DNA of 64,000 nucleotides from Bacteroides luti (GTDB lineage Bacteria; Bacteroidota; Bacteroidia; Bacteroidales; Bacteroidaceae): assembly GCF_900128905.1 (NCBI RefSeq), contig NZ_FQTV01000007.1, positions 1 to 64,000 on the forward strand, in the 5' to 3' direction. Below are positions 50,927-58,946 of this stretch, one piece after another. The notes below the pieces were generated by a model, which was not told where the DNA came from, ran no database searches, and saw only the letters and a program-made list of their open reading frames with translations. How positions within the stretch are numbered: the first letter of the stretch is position 1; each line of letters starts with the position of its first letter. Position numbers and translations under genes: made by a program.

Positions 50927-51245
50927 CATCCCTCACTCCCTCATCTTTTTTTATGATGCATTAAAATGTAGTATATTACCTGGTGATGGTAGATTTTTTA
51001 ACTCTCACCAAACCCTCACTTTTTGCGTCGTCCCTCACCTTTTCGAGTCGTTTTTTACCAAATAGTATCAAACTCAACAGTATTGTTGCTCAAGACAAAT
51101 TAAGCCCGAAATCTACCAATTGTGTTCAAAAAGGTGAGGGTTCATGCCTTTTGGTGATGGTTTGGTGATGGTAGAAATCAATCCATCACCTTGTAATTGG
51201 TTGTTGTATAGTTTGTTAGGAGAAAAGGTGAGGGAGTGAGGGATG
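50927..51245. repeat. 319-bp non-coding island with 23-bp terminal inverted repeats, word GGTGAKGG (12 copies)
   Basis: The ends (50927-50949 and 51223-51245) are inverted copies of each other, 22 of 23 bases identical. The word GGTGA(G/T)GG or its complement occurs 12 times: 50930(-), 50938(-), 50982(+), 51002(-), 51013(-), 51032(-), 51133(+), 51153(+), 51164(+), 51183(-), 51227(+), 51235(+). Steps of 8, 11 and 19-20 bp recur. GGTGATGGTAGA is repeated exactly at 50982 and 51164. No target-site duplication is evident and no protein is encoded. It could be a MITE-like element or a large protein-binding site. With the flanking repeats it fills the 630-bp gap after valS. Confidence 0.85.
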
Positions 51246-51249
51246 AAAC

Positions 51250-51278
51250 AAAAAAGGCACCTTTATGGGTGCCCTTTT
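51250..51278 (-). terminator. Terminator of the 148-residue protein gene
   Basis: GGCACC (51256-51261) and GGTGCC (51268-51273) form a stem with A-rich and T-rich flanks that extend it on either strand. On the minus strand it ends in TTTTTT. Confidence 0.7.
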
Positions 51279-51301
51279 CAATTCTATTCTTAAAAAGAGA
51301 A

Positions 51302-51748
51302 TTAATCCTCCAGTAGTTTTTTTAAGAATTCATCCAATTCTTCATCTAGTCCTTTTAGTAGTTCATCGTTGACTAATACTGTGTCGTCATCCATCAGCAA
51401 AAGGTCTGTAATGGTTTCCTTTTCTTCGTCAACAAGAACAACTGAATAAGGTTTTAGCAGAGTTAGATTATCAAATACTCCTGCTTCCTTTAATTTGTTT
51501 AGAGTAGCGCGGAGAATGCGTTCTACGTTCTGAGAAAAATCTTCAGTATCATTTTCTACCCATTCTTCAACTATAACTTTAGATAGTTCTTCCTCATCAT
51601 CATTGAATATGCATAATTCACCTGAATCTTGTTTAGGAAGTATATGAATATCTGTAACAATAGTTTGTTCATCATTTCCGGCAAATTGGCAGATAGCCTC
51701 TTTTATTGCCGACTCTATAAGGGATTGCGATTGTGCACTTAATTTCAT
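51302..51748 (-). CDS. Conserved acidic protein of unknown function
   Basis: A 148-residue, strongly acidic protein without a signal peptide or membrane segment. It has an N-terminal helix (SAQSQSLIESAIKEAICQFA), an alternating strand region with acidic turns (GELCIFNDDEEELSKVIVEE) and a C-terminal acidic helix (LLKGLDEELDEFLKKLLED). I do not recognise a characterised family, but the pattern looks like a conserved Bacteroides cytoplasmic protein. It has its own terminator and lies 72 bp after the DUF6340-like lipoprotein gene on the same strand, so the two may be co-transcribed. No function is proposed. Confidence 0.65.
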   Translation of the reverse strand: MKLSAQSQSLIESAIKEAICQFAGNDEQTIVTDIHILPKQDSGELCIFNDDEEELSKVIVEEWVENDTEDFSQNVERILRATLNKLKEAGVFDNLTLLKPYSVVLVDEEKETITDLLLMDDDTVLVNDELLKGLDEELDEFLKKLLED

Positions 51749-51820
51749 ATATAGATAAATTTATCTTTTCAGTATTTTACCCAAAAGTACAAAAAAAAAT
51801 TAATCATGCTATAAAATCTA

Positions 51821-52915
51821 TTAAAAATTGCCATTAAAACGTTCCATTTGCAGGTTTAATGTTTGTATAGCATTCATTCTTTCTTTCAGTGTCAGTAAAT
51901 ACCTTGTAATAATAATGTAATCTAGTGAATCGTTACTGTTGAGTCGGGTTGATTTCTCTTCACCAATATTTTCTTTTTTGTTTTCTTTCTCCCGAATTAG
52001 CTGATCGGCTTTTTTTGCCCATTCTATTGCTTGCTCAATTTTATCCTGTAATTCGTAATATAAAGCAATATTAAAAGCTGTTCGCATCTTTATTTTTTTG
52101 CTTTTCTTTTCGTGTGCAGTTTGCCATAATTTTAGTGCTTCGTCCCATGAACCTTCACGAACAAGTGCACCGCCATCTCTTAACTCAAGACATCCGGAAG
52201 TGTAGTAAAATCTGTTAACTTTTTCCCATCTTGGTAAAATAACTTTTGTTGGTAGTTCTCCGGCAAATGCAGAAGCTTCTTTTATCAGTGAGTCTTTCGT
52301 TATTAGATTTCTTTCTGCTATAGTTGGAGATAGACCGTATCCATCCCAATATATCTTATCTTCAGGATAAACAGTAAAAAGTGGTTTTGTACGAGATGGA
52401 AGATATACCTTTATCATTGGTGCAACTGTGGCATCAATGGTGCTTCGGAATATATTATCAAGAAAGTAGGTTCTCTGGTCTGTTTTTATAGTAACGTTTT
52501 CTACAGAAAAAAGCATGTCTACTCCAAGATCTGTTGTTAGTTTCTTAACTTCATTTTGTGATAATTCAGACTCTCGTGGCAATAGATCTCTCTCTCTTAA
52601 GACTGAATCACAGATTATCACTTCGTCGAAAAAGTTAGCTTTTGCTACATTTTCTGCAAATGCTTCGGTTGTTAATTTAGCATTTCCTTGAAAAGTGGAT
52701 TTTGTACTTATAAGCTGGTTTAATTCTCCTCTTTCTTCAGTTACTTTAGTTTCCTTATCAGTAATTGTGTTATTAACGATTGCAACAGTTTTTATATCCT
52801 TCGGAAAACTGACTTTTGCCGGCTCAAGATTATCAATAGATATCTGACTGATTGATACACATGAGCAAACTAATAATGAAAGAAGAATAGGTGTTATATA
52901 AAGGAATTTTCTCAT
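51821..52915 (-). CDS. DUF6340-like outer-membrane lipoprotein with C-terminal TPR-like helices
   Basis: A 364-residue lipoprotein with lipobox LVCS-C19. Residues 35-235 form an alpha/beta domain with PKDIKTVAIVNNTITDKE and LGVDMLFSVENVTIKTDQR. Residues 260-360 are helical with TPR-like repeats (EGSWDEALKLWQTAHEKK, FNIALYYELQDKIEQAIEWA). I associate this arrangement with DUF6340 proteins, which are common in Bacteroides and have no known role. A consensus -7 box lies 26 bp before the start. It is likely periplasm-facing and part of a two-gene unit with the acidic protein. Confidence 0.7.
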   Translation of the reverse strand: MRKFLYITPILLSLLVCSCVSISQISIDNLEPAKVSFPKDIKTVAIVNNTITDKETKVTEERGELNQLISTKSTFQGNAKLTTEAFAENVAKANFFDEVIICDSVLRERDLLPRESELSQNEVKKLTTDLGVDMLFSVENVTIKTDQRTYFLDNIFRSTIDATVAPMIKVYLPSRTKPLFTVYPEDKIYWDGYGLSPTIAERNLITKDSLIKEASAFAGELPTKVILPRWEKVNRFYYTSGCLELRDGGALVREGSWDEALKLWQTAHEKKSKKIKMRTAFNIALYYELQDKIEQAIEWAKKADQLIREKENKKENIGEEKSTRLNSNDSLDYIIITRYLLTLKERMNAIQTLNLQMERFNGNF

Positions 52916-52940
52916 AGCCTTTTCTACTTAAGTTATTCAA

Positions 52941-52948
52941 CAAAAGTA
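52941..52948 (-). promoter_or_regulatory. -7 box of the DUF6340-like gene
   Basis: On the minus strand this reads TACTTTTG, a full TAnnTTTG match. TTTA about 18 bp further upstream could be a weak -33 box. Confidence 0.5.
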
Positions 52949-53030
52949 CAATATTTATCTATAAATTAAAGTTAAATGTTATATTTTATTTTGTTCTCTT
53001 ATGGTAGAATTGTCTGATTGATTATCTATG

Positions 53031-53065
53031 AAAAAAGGGGGTGTCCTAAATACTTGGACACCCCC
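53031..53065 (-). terminator. Terminator of ppiD
   Basis: GGGGGTGTCC (53037-53046) and GGACACCCCC (53056-53065) are perfect 10-bp arms. On the minus strand they are followed by TTTTTT. Confidence 0.92.
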
Positions 53066-53101
53066 TCCTTAAATTATATTATAATAATTTCTTGTCAGTT
53101 C

Positions 53102-55240
53102 TTAGAAGAACAAGTAACGTTTGTCTTTTACATTTGCTTTGATATAAAGATCGTTCACAAATCTGCTGACAGTTCTTGCTGCCATATTCTTAACTTTTTG
53201 TTCTTCATCTTTTTCATTGTATACTTCTTTCAGTCTTTCTTTGTTGAAAGGTTGGAATACAAATACTGCAGCATTACCTTTAACTGGTCCGCTTAATTTG
53301 TTAAGTTGAGCAATTGAAGCGTAAGCACTTAATACAGGTTCGCTGCTTCTTACAGCAGAAACGTATGCAGGTGCTGCAAATGAAACGTGTTTAACTGAGT
53401 CAGTAACTACGTTAGGAATAGTCTTGCATTGTTCAAAGCTTGTCAGATTCTTAGCTTTGATATCAGCCATAATCTTTTCAGCTTTCTTATCTCTGATAAT
53501 TTCAGCTTTCAACTGATCTTTAACAACATCAAGAGGGCGGTAACCTTCTTCAACGATGCCTGTTACAGCAACAACTAACAAGTGATCACTTTCACCGCAT
53601 TCATACATTTGAGAAACATCACCTTTGCTGGCTTCAAATACCCATTTCATTGCGTCACGAGTACCTTTAATGCCGCCAATTGTATGCTCTGCACTGTAAA
53701 GGTCATTTCTTTCCAATAATTTGTATCCTTTAGCTTCAGCATTTGCATTGATTTTTTCTAAAGTTGGGTTGGCAGCAATAAACTGACTAAAGTCGTTGTA
53801 AACCTTGTTATATGTTTCTTTGCTGAAGTTTACTGTCTTTTTGATTACAGCAACTTTATATTTGTCTTTTACAGCTTTCTTATCAACAACCTGCATAATA
53901 ATGTTTGCTTGTGGAAGAGCAACATTAGCAGTTTCGTTAACTCCTAAGTTGAATAATGTAGAGAACAATTTAACATTGTCAGCTGTTAATGAAGCACCTT
54001 CGTAAGCTTGTGAAGTAATCCATTGTGCTTCTGGGGTACCATTGTATTTCTTTGCGATAGTTGCAAAATCGCTACCTGACTTAATAGCATTGTATACACT
54101 ATCTGCCAAAGCTTTTGTTTTTTCAGGAGTTGCTGCAGCAATCTGAATTTGACGGAACTGAATTGAATCGGCAGCAGACTGTTTAGCTAACACTTTAAAA
54201 GAATTGAATGTGTTATCTGCCTGATTGTAATATGGTCCGTAAATCTGTCCTATTGCAGAAGAATCAACGCGAGCTGCAATGTCTGTTGGGAATGCTGTTT
54301 TTGAATAAAATAAATCAGCAAAAGGAACTTGAGATTCTGTAGTACGGATAAAGGTTGTATAATCTCCTGCTACACTTGCAAGTTGTGTTGTGTAATCTTT
54401 TACTTCTTTTTCAATTGCAGCCTTATCTGTTTTGCTTGGAAGAACTTGAACATCAATGTATTTAATGTTGCGTGATTCAACATATTGTTTGAACTGCTCT
54501 TTTTTCTTGTTATAAAGATCCTTAAGTTCAGAATCTGAAACTTTAATAGATGCGTCTTGAATAGAAGTGTAAGGAACTGCTGCTACTAAATAGTCCGCAG
54601 TATTAACTCTTGCTTCGAATGCAGCTTTAGCTTCAACTGGGTTAGAGATTAAGGAACGAGAAATTAAGTTCTGATATTTTTCTGCTAAACGACTTTGAGC
54701 CAGGTTCTTTTCAACAAATGTCCAGAATTTGAACATTGATTCGTAATATTCTGCATATTGTGCTGGCATTTTAGATTTATCCATCTTTGAGTAGTCTACC
54801 AGGAACTTTTTCAGCATATCTTTGTCAAATTGACCTGTTTTCTGGTTTTTGAATGGAGTTTGTTGAAGTATTGGGTTTGAGCCTTCATCAATCATTGCCT
54901 GAATTTCAGCTTTAGAAACTGTTAAGCCTAATTTCTTAGCTTCATTTTCAATAAGTTTATTGTTAACGTAAGATCTCCAGACTTCGTCTTTGATTTGTGT
55001 TGTTTGCTCATCATTTAAAGAAGTCATGCCACTTGAAAACTTAACGACTTCTGTGTATTCTTCTACTAATTTTTGGTAATCCTGAGCTGAAAGAGTCTCT
55101 CCGTCTATTTCGCCTACATCTTTTGTTTGATGAGGCTGAAATATCTTCCAGGCATCACCTGCAATAAATGCAAACAGAGCGAGACCAATCACTATAACCA
55201 AAAGTGGTCCCTTAGATCTGATTTTTTGTAACGTTGCCAT
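53102..55240 (-). CDS. ppiD: Membrane-anchored periplasmic peptidyl-prolyl isomerase, PpiD/SurA type
   Basis: A 712-residue folding factor. One N-terminal membrane span (about 13-29, LLVIVIGLALFAFIAGDAW) is followed by a SurA_N/PpiD chaperone domain (35-200, with GEIDGETLSAQDYQKLVEEY and QKTGQFDKDMLKKFLVDYSK). Parvulin-like segments follow around residues 340-480 and a second PpiC-like region near 495-600. It assists folding of exported and outer-membrane proteins in the periplasm. Parvulin catalytic residues are not well conserved to my eye, so it may act mainly as a chaperone, as reported for E. coli PpiD. It stands after the GldE/CorC-like gene on the same strand. Confidence 0.88.
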   Translation of the reverse strand: MATLQKIRSKGPLLVIVIGLALFAFIAGDAWKIFQPHQTKDVGEIDGETLSAQDYQKLVEEYTEVVKFSSGMTSLNDEQTTQIKDEVWRSYVNNKLIENEAKKLGLTVSKAEIQAMIDEGSNPILQQTPFKNQKTGQFDKDMLKKFLVDYSKMDKSKMPAQYAEYYESMFKFWTFVEKNLAQSRLAEKYQNLISRSLISNPVEAKAAFEARVNTADYLVAAVPYTSIQDASIKVSDSELKDLYNKKKEQFKQYVESRNIKYIDVQVLPSKTDKAAIEKEVKDYTTQLASVAGDYTTFIRTTESQVPFADLFYSKTAFPTDIAARVDSSAIGQIYGPYYNQADNTFNSFKVLAKQSAADSIQFRQIQIAAATPEKTKALADSVYNAIKSGSDFATIAKKYNGTPEAQWITSQAYEGASLTADNVKLFSTLFNLGVNETANVALPQANIIMQVVDKKAVKDKYKVAVIKKTVNFSKETYNKVYNDFSQFIAANPTLEKINANAEAKGYKLLERNDLYSAEHTIGGIKGTRDAMKWVFEASKGDVSQMYECGESDHLLVVAVTGIVEEGYRPLDVVKDQLKAEIIRDKKAEKIMADIKAKNLTSFEQCKTIPNVVTDSVKHVSFAAPAYVSAVRSSEPVLSAYASIAQLNKLSGPVKGNAAVFVFQPFNKERLKEVYNEKDEEQKVKNMAARTVSRFVNDLYIKANVKDKRYLFF

Positions 55241-55355
55241 TTTAATTAATACTTTTTATTTGTTATTTATTTATTTATTCTTAATTTGAGACGTTAAGTG
55301 CACGAAGATACAAAAAATGCTAATACGCATTCATTTATTCTTGAAAAAAAATAAA

Positions 55356-56615
55356 TTATTCTATCACTTTCAACTTAACTAGCTCTATTTTAGTAGTAGT
55401 AAGCTTTATAATCTTGAATTGAAAGCGTCCGATTTTGACTATTTCGTGAAGTTTTGGAAAGTTTTGATAGTGGTTAAGTATCAATCCGCCGATAGTAATA
55501 TAATCATCTGATTCAGGCAATCCGAGGTTAAACATTTCGTTAGCTTTCTCTATTTCCAATCTGGCTGAAAGTATATATTCGTTGTCGTCTGTTTGCTTGG
55601 CAATGTAAGATGTTGTATCATGTTCATCTTCAATTTCACCGAATATTTCTTCAACCAGGTCTTCCAGCGAAACAATTCCTGTTGTTCCTCCAAATTCATC
55701 TACCACAACAGCTAATGTTTTTTTTTGTTGCATAAAAAGTTTCATCAGCTTGTTTGCTCCCATTGTTTCCGGAACAATAGGTATCTGCTGAATGCAGTTT
55801 TTCCAGTTTTCTGCATTTCTAAACATTTCGGAAGAATGTATATATCCTATTATGTTGTCTATATTGTCCTTATAAACAATGATTTTAGAAATTCCAGACT
55901 CGATGAATTTCGATTTCAAAGTGTCTAAATCTGTATCCAGATCAATTGCGATAACTTCCGGTCTGGGCACTATGCAATCTCGTATTTTAATGGAAGAGAA
56001 GTCTAGTGCATTCTGAAAAATCTTCACCTCAGTTTCTATTTCTTTCCTGTTTTCTGATTTATCAATGCTTGATTGTATAAAGTTATCAAGATCTGTTTTT
56101 CCGAAAATCTTATTATCAGGTTCTTTGCCTGTTGTTATTCCAAATAGCTTTAATAATACGTATGAAAATCCGGAACAAATTTTTGATACAGGATAAAGTA
56201 TGATATAGAAGATAAACAAAGGAATTGCAAAAAATGAAAGAACAGAGTTTGCATACCTTTTAAATAATCTCTTAGGTATTATTTCACTAGCTATCAGGAT
56301 TAGTATTACAGCAATAACAGTTTGCAGTAAAATGAGTAAAAAGCCGCTATTGGTAAGTTTAATAAGTAGATGCGTTTTGACTAACAGAGCCACCAAAATG
56401 CCGAAAACTACTAATGATATGTAATTCCCAGCTAATATAATGGAAATAAGGTTCTTTGAATTCGTAAAAAAGAAAGAGAGAATTTTAAAATTTATATTTT
56501 TATCACTCTTATCTGTTTTTAAACGTAACCTGTCTGCTGAAGTATAAGCAATTTCCATTCCTGAAAAAAAAACAGAAAAGAATATTGCAATCAGTATATA
56601 GATTATAAGGTTCAT
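55356..56615 (-). CDS. CNNM/CorC (HlyC) family membrane protein, GldE-like
   Basis: A 419-residue protein with a DUF21 domain of four hydrophobic segments (residues 1-190: VFFSGMEIAYTSADRLRLK, NLISIILAGNYISLVVFGIL, ASEIIPKRLFKRYANSV). Two CBS domains follow (about 200-325, with VVDEFGGTTGIVSLEDLVEE) and a C-terminal transporter-associated CorC_HlyC domain (340-415). Such proteins are linked to Mg/Co efflux, and in Bacteroidetes the GldE group sits beside lptC and ppiD-like genes as here. It lies 4 bp after lptC, so they are co-transcribed. Ion transport is the likely role; the gliding-type name does not imply motility in this organism. Confidence 0.88.
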   Translation of the reverse strand: MNLIIYILIAIFFSVFFSGMEIAYTSADRLRLKTDKSDKNINFKILSFFFTNSKNLISIILAGNYISLVVFGILVALLVKTHLLIKLTNSGFLLILLQTVIAVILILIASEIIPKRLFKRYANSVLSFFAIPLFIFYIILYPVSKICSGFSYVLLKLFGITTGKEPDNKIFGKTDLDNFIQSSIDKSENRKEIETEVKIFQNALDFSSIKIRDCIVPRPEVIAIDLDTDLDTLKSKFIESGISKIIVYKDNIDNIIGYIHSSEMFRNAENWKNCIQQIPIVPETMGANKLMKLFMQQKKTLAVVVDEFGGTTGIVSLEDLVEEIFGEIEDEHDTTSYIAKQTDDNEYILSARLEIEKANEMFNLGLPESDDYITIGGLILNHYQNFPKLHEIVKIGRFQFKIIKLTTTKIELVKLKVIE

Positions 56616-56619
56616 AGTT

Positions 56620-57261
56620 TTAGTGTTTCACAATAATGGTATCAGGTCGGGTTACTTTCTTATCTTCAATCGGTATTGAACCGCTAGTCTTATGAATGGT
56701 GTAAATTGTCATCTGCTGATTAGATTCAAATCCATGACCAGTAATAATCCGGTCTGATTTCTGAATTCGGATAAATTTACTTGAATAAACTTTTTCCAGG
56801 TTTTGGTCCCAGAACAATTGCTCTGTGTTAAACTTATCACCTTGTACATTCTTAATAACTACATGTCCCTTTAGTTCCCAAAGCTTCTTATCAGAATAAT
56901 AATATGCAGTGTCTGCCTTTATACTGGCATCAACATGGTATGTTGAATCAAATTTTTCAAGAAGTAATCCTTTCTCAAACGACCAGTATGGCGGATTCTT
57001 TTTGTCATATATCAACCACTCTTTAGTCTTGATACGATAACGTGTAATTCCTGAGTCGGAAATTAAAGTAGTTACATCTAGACTTTTCATAAGAGGTAAG
57101 GAATCTCTATTTGTAATTGCAGCTGCTAAAGGACGCTTCTTCTCTGTACAAGAAGAAAATAAAAGGATTGTGGCAATAGTACAGCAAACTATTGTTATGC
57201 TTGTTCTAATAATAAAATAATTCTTTCTATATATTTTTAACATAAAATCCTGTAGGTTCAT
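56620..57261 (-). CDS. lptC: LPS export periplasmic protein LptC
   Basis: A 213-residue protein whose N-terminus has a hydrophobic segment ending in a lipobox-like LLFSSC (Cys38). ATG at residue 7 is an alternative start. The LptC/OstA-like beta-jelly-roll follows with GITRYRIKTKEWLIYDKKNP and LWELKGHVVIKNVQGDKFNT. LptC takes lipid A-core from the LptBFG complex in the inner membrane and passes it to LptA. The combination of a hydrophobic segment and lipobox is common in Bacteroidetes members. It is followed by the CorC/GldE-like gene (4-bp gap) and preceded by coaX. Confidence 0.88.
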   Translation of the reverse strand: MNLQDFMLKIYRKNYFIIRTSITIVCCTIATILLFSSCTEKKRPLAAAITNRDSLPLMKSLDVTTLISDSGITRYRIKTKEWLIYDKKNPPYWSFEKGLLLEKFDSTYHVDASIKADTAYYYSDKKLWELKGHVVIKNVQGDKFNTEQLFWDQNLEKVYSSKFIRIQKSDRIITGHGFESNQQMTIYTIHKTSGSIPIEDKKVTRPDTIIVKH

Positions 57262-57325
57262 TGTTTCTATCTTTCTTATCTAAGCAATATATTCTTTGCT
57301 TTTTATATCTAGTATATTGTTTGCT

Positions 57326-58057
57326 CTAGATATTACTGTTATTGTAATTTAAAATTCTATTCAAACCTTTTAATACTAAAAAAGTATCTACAAAGATGCT
57401 TTTATTTAAGTTGGTTTCAAAAAGATTCGCATCTCCACCTGTTAAAAAGACCAAAAGTTCGGGATAGCTTATCTTTAAGGAATTAATATATCCTTCCATT
57501 TCAAACTCTATACCTTTTATAACACCTTCTCTGATAGCCGATTCAGTATTCACGCCCAGAGGCGTTCTTATTCCTTCTTCATCTATAAGAGGTAATTTTC
57601 CTGTGAATTCGTGAAGAGCTTTAAATCTCATCTTTTTACCCGGAGAAATGTTTCCTCCTAAGTATCTTTCCTTTGCATCAATAAAATCATAGGTGATAGC
57701 TGTTCCTGCATCTATAACCAATATATCTTTTTTAGGATAAATTTCGTTAGCACCTATTACTGCTGCCAATCTGTCATTGCCTAAAGTTTCGGGTGTATGA
57801 TATAAATTTTCTATTGGAATAGGTGTTTCCGGGCTTAGCCTGAGAATAGGGAAGGGGAGTGCATTTATTTGCTCAGAAACATCTTTAGTTATGTCAATAA
57901 CAGACGCCAGTATCCCCTTATTTATCCGGAATCTGCAAAGAATCTCCGGCAGGCAATCGAGATACTGATTAGAGCTGCGAAAAACTTCTACTAATGAATT
58001 GTTGTTGAATATCGCAACTTTAGCTGCTGTGTTTCCTATATCTATTATTAAATTCAC
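57326..58057 (-). CDS. coaX: Type III pantothenate kinase
   Basis: A 243-residue kinase of the ASKHA fold, first step of coenzyme A synthesis. The phosphate-1 motif is [15 protein letters not shown] at the N-terminus, the pantothenate/ATP segment is [20 protein letters not shown] and the adenine-side motif is [31 protein letters not shown] is also typical. It is complete and at the family's normal length. It lies 64 bp before lptC on the same strand and diverges from the exosortase-like gene. Confidence 0.95.
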   Translation of the reverse strand: MNLIIDIGNTAAKVAIFNNNSLVEVFRSSNQYLDCLPEILCRFRINKGILASVIDITKDVSEQINALPFPILRLSPETPIPIENLYHTPETLGNDRLAAVIGANEIYPKKDILVIDAGTAITYDFIDAKERYLGGNISPGKKMRFKALHEFTGKLPLIDEEGIRTPLGVNTESAIREGVIKGIEFEMEGYINSLKISYPELLVFLTGGDANLFETNLNKSIFVDTFLVLKGLNRILNYNNSNI

Positions 58058-58167
58058 TTGCTTCTTTTAGCTTGCAAAGTAAGCCAAAAAAAATAGAACA
58101 ACAGTATTAATTTTGTATCTAATAACTAAAAAAAAAAGATTTCGTCTCGTTTAATCAGAAATAAACG

Positions 58168-58175
58168 TATTTTTG
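58168..58175 (+). promoter_or_regulatory. -7 box ahead of the exosortase-like operon
   Basis: TATTTTTG matches TAnnTTTG and lies 19 bp before the start codon. The -33 region is weak. Confidence 0.5.
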
Positions 58176-58194
58176 CACGCAAAATATATGAAAT

Positions 58195-58944
58195 ATGAGA
58201 GTGAAACCAAATAAACGGTTGTTTGATTTGAAAAGAAGATTAGAACCGTTTCGTGGAGTTTTTCTCTTTATTACTATTGTTTTAATAGCTCATATTTCTT
58301 GGAAAATATCTTTTCATACAGGAATTGAAAATAAGGAATATAGTAATAGGATTCTAACAAAGAATAGTTCATCGTCTGTTATAGCTAATATAAAAGGAAA
58401 GGTGTGGCGTGGCATTGGAGTAGGAGATGTTGATTGTCAGAATAAAGATTGCAGATACATTTCTTTCTTTAATAATAATGTGACGACGAAGTTTGTTCCG
58501 TGGACTGAAAAGACCGCTTTAGCTAGTTTTTGGGTTGTAAATTTAGTTTGCAGGCAGCCTCTAAGTCTTTTGAATTATGTGGATTCTTCAAGTGACAAAA
58601 ATATAGAGTCGCGTACGCTTCTTTCTTTTGACAGATTGCGTGGTCCGGCAATAAATATTATATGGGGATGTACAGGAGTTAAACAACTTTATATCCTTTT
58701 TCTTGTGATCCTTTTCAGTAGAGGAATCTGGTGGAAACGATTCATTTATTTCTTAATGGGTAGTTTAGTTCTGTTATTGTTTAATGTAATGCGCATTAGT
58801 ATTATAACATTGTTTATAAAATCTTACCCCGAAAGTTTTGAGATATTACACGATATTTTGTTTAAATATTTATTTTATGGATTAATTTTCTTGCTATGGT
58901 TATTATGGGAAGAAAAATTTTCCGGGAAAAATTTCATAAAGTAG
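58195..58944 (+). CDS. Exosortase/archaeosortase family protein
   Basis: A 249-residue integral membrane protein. A first hydrophobic segment lies near residues 22-40 (FLFITIVLIAHISWKISF), a middle soluble stretch follows, and three or four membrane helices span 150-245. The family triad is intact: Cys159 (IIWGCTGVKQ), Arg200 (NVMRISII) and His219 (FEILHDILF). These enzymes cleave a C-terminal sorting signal and transfer proteins to a surface carrier. I found no cognate PEP-CTERM-like C-terminus among the proteins in this window. The gene overlaps none and stops 2 bp before the DUF4105 start, so they form one operon with the phosphatase-like gene. Confidence 0.82.
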   Translation: MRVKPNKRLFDLKRRLEPFRGVFLFITIVLIAHISWKISFHTGIENKEYSNRILTKNSSSSVIANIKGKVWRGIGVGDVDCQNKDCRYISFFNNNVTTKFVPWTEKTALASFWVVNLVCRQPLSLLNYVDSSSDKNIESRTLLSFDRLRGPAINIIWGCTGVKQLYILFLVILFSRGIWWKRFIYFLMGSLVLLLFNVMRISIITLFIKSYPESFEILHDILFKYLFYGLIFLLWLLWEEKFSGKNFIK

Positions 58945-58946
58945 TG

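Noticed and set aside
50772..51168. Open frames of 61-97 codons in the gap after valS
   Set aside because: They consist of the ATTGGCGAATAA and GGTGAKGG repeats and a hairpin. Their translations are low-complexity and have no plausible start signals.
50927..51245. Insertion sequence or proven MITE
   Set aside because: No transposase is present and no target-site duplication is visible next to the inverted ends (AAAAT versus AAACA). Copy number cannot be seen from one window.
58896..58946. Earlier start for the DUF4105 gene inside the exosortase gene
   Set aside because: The added residues are out-of-frame exosortase sequence, and the signal peptide begins properly at 58947.
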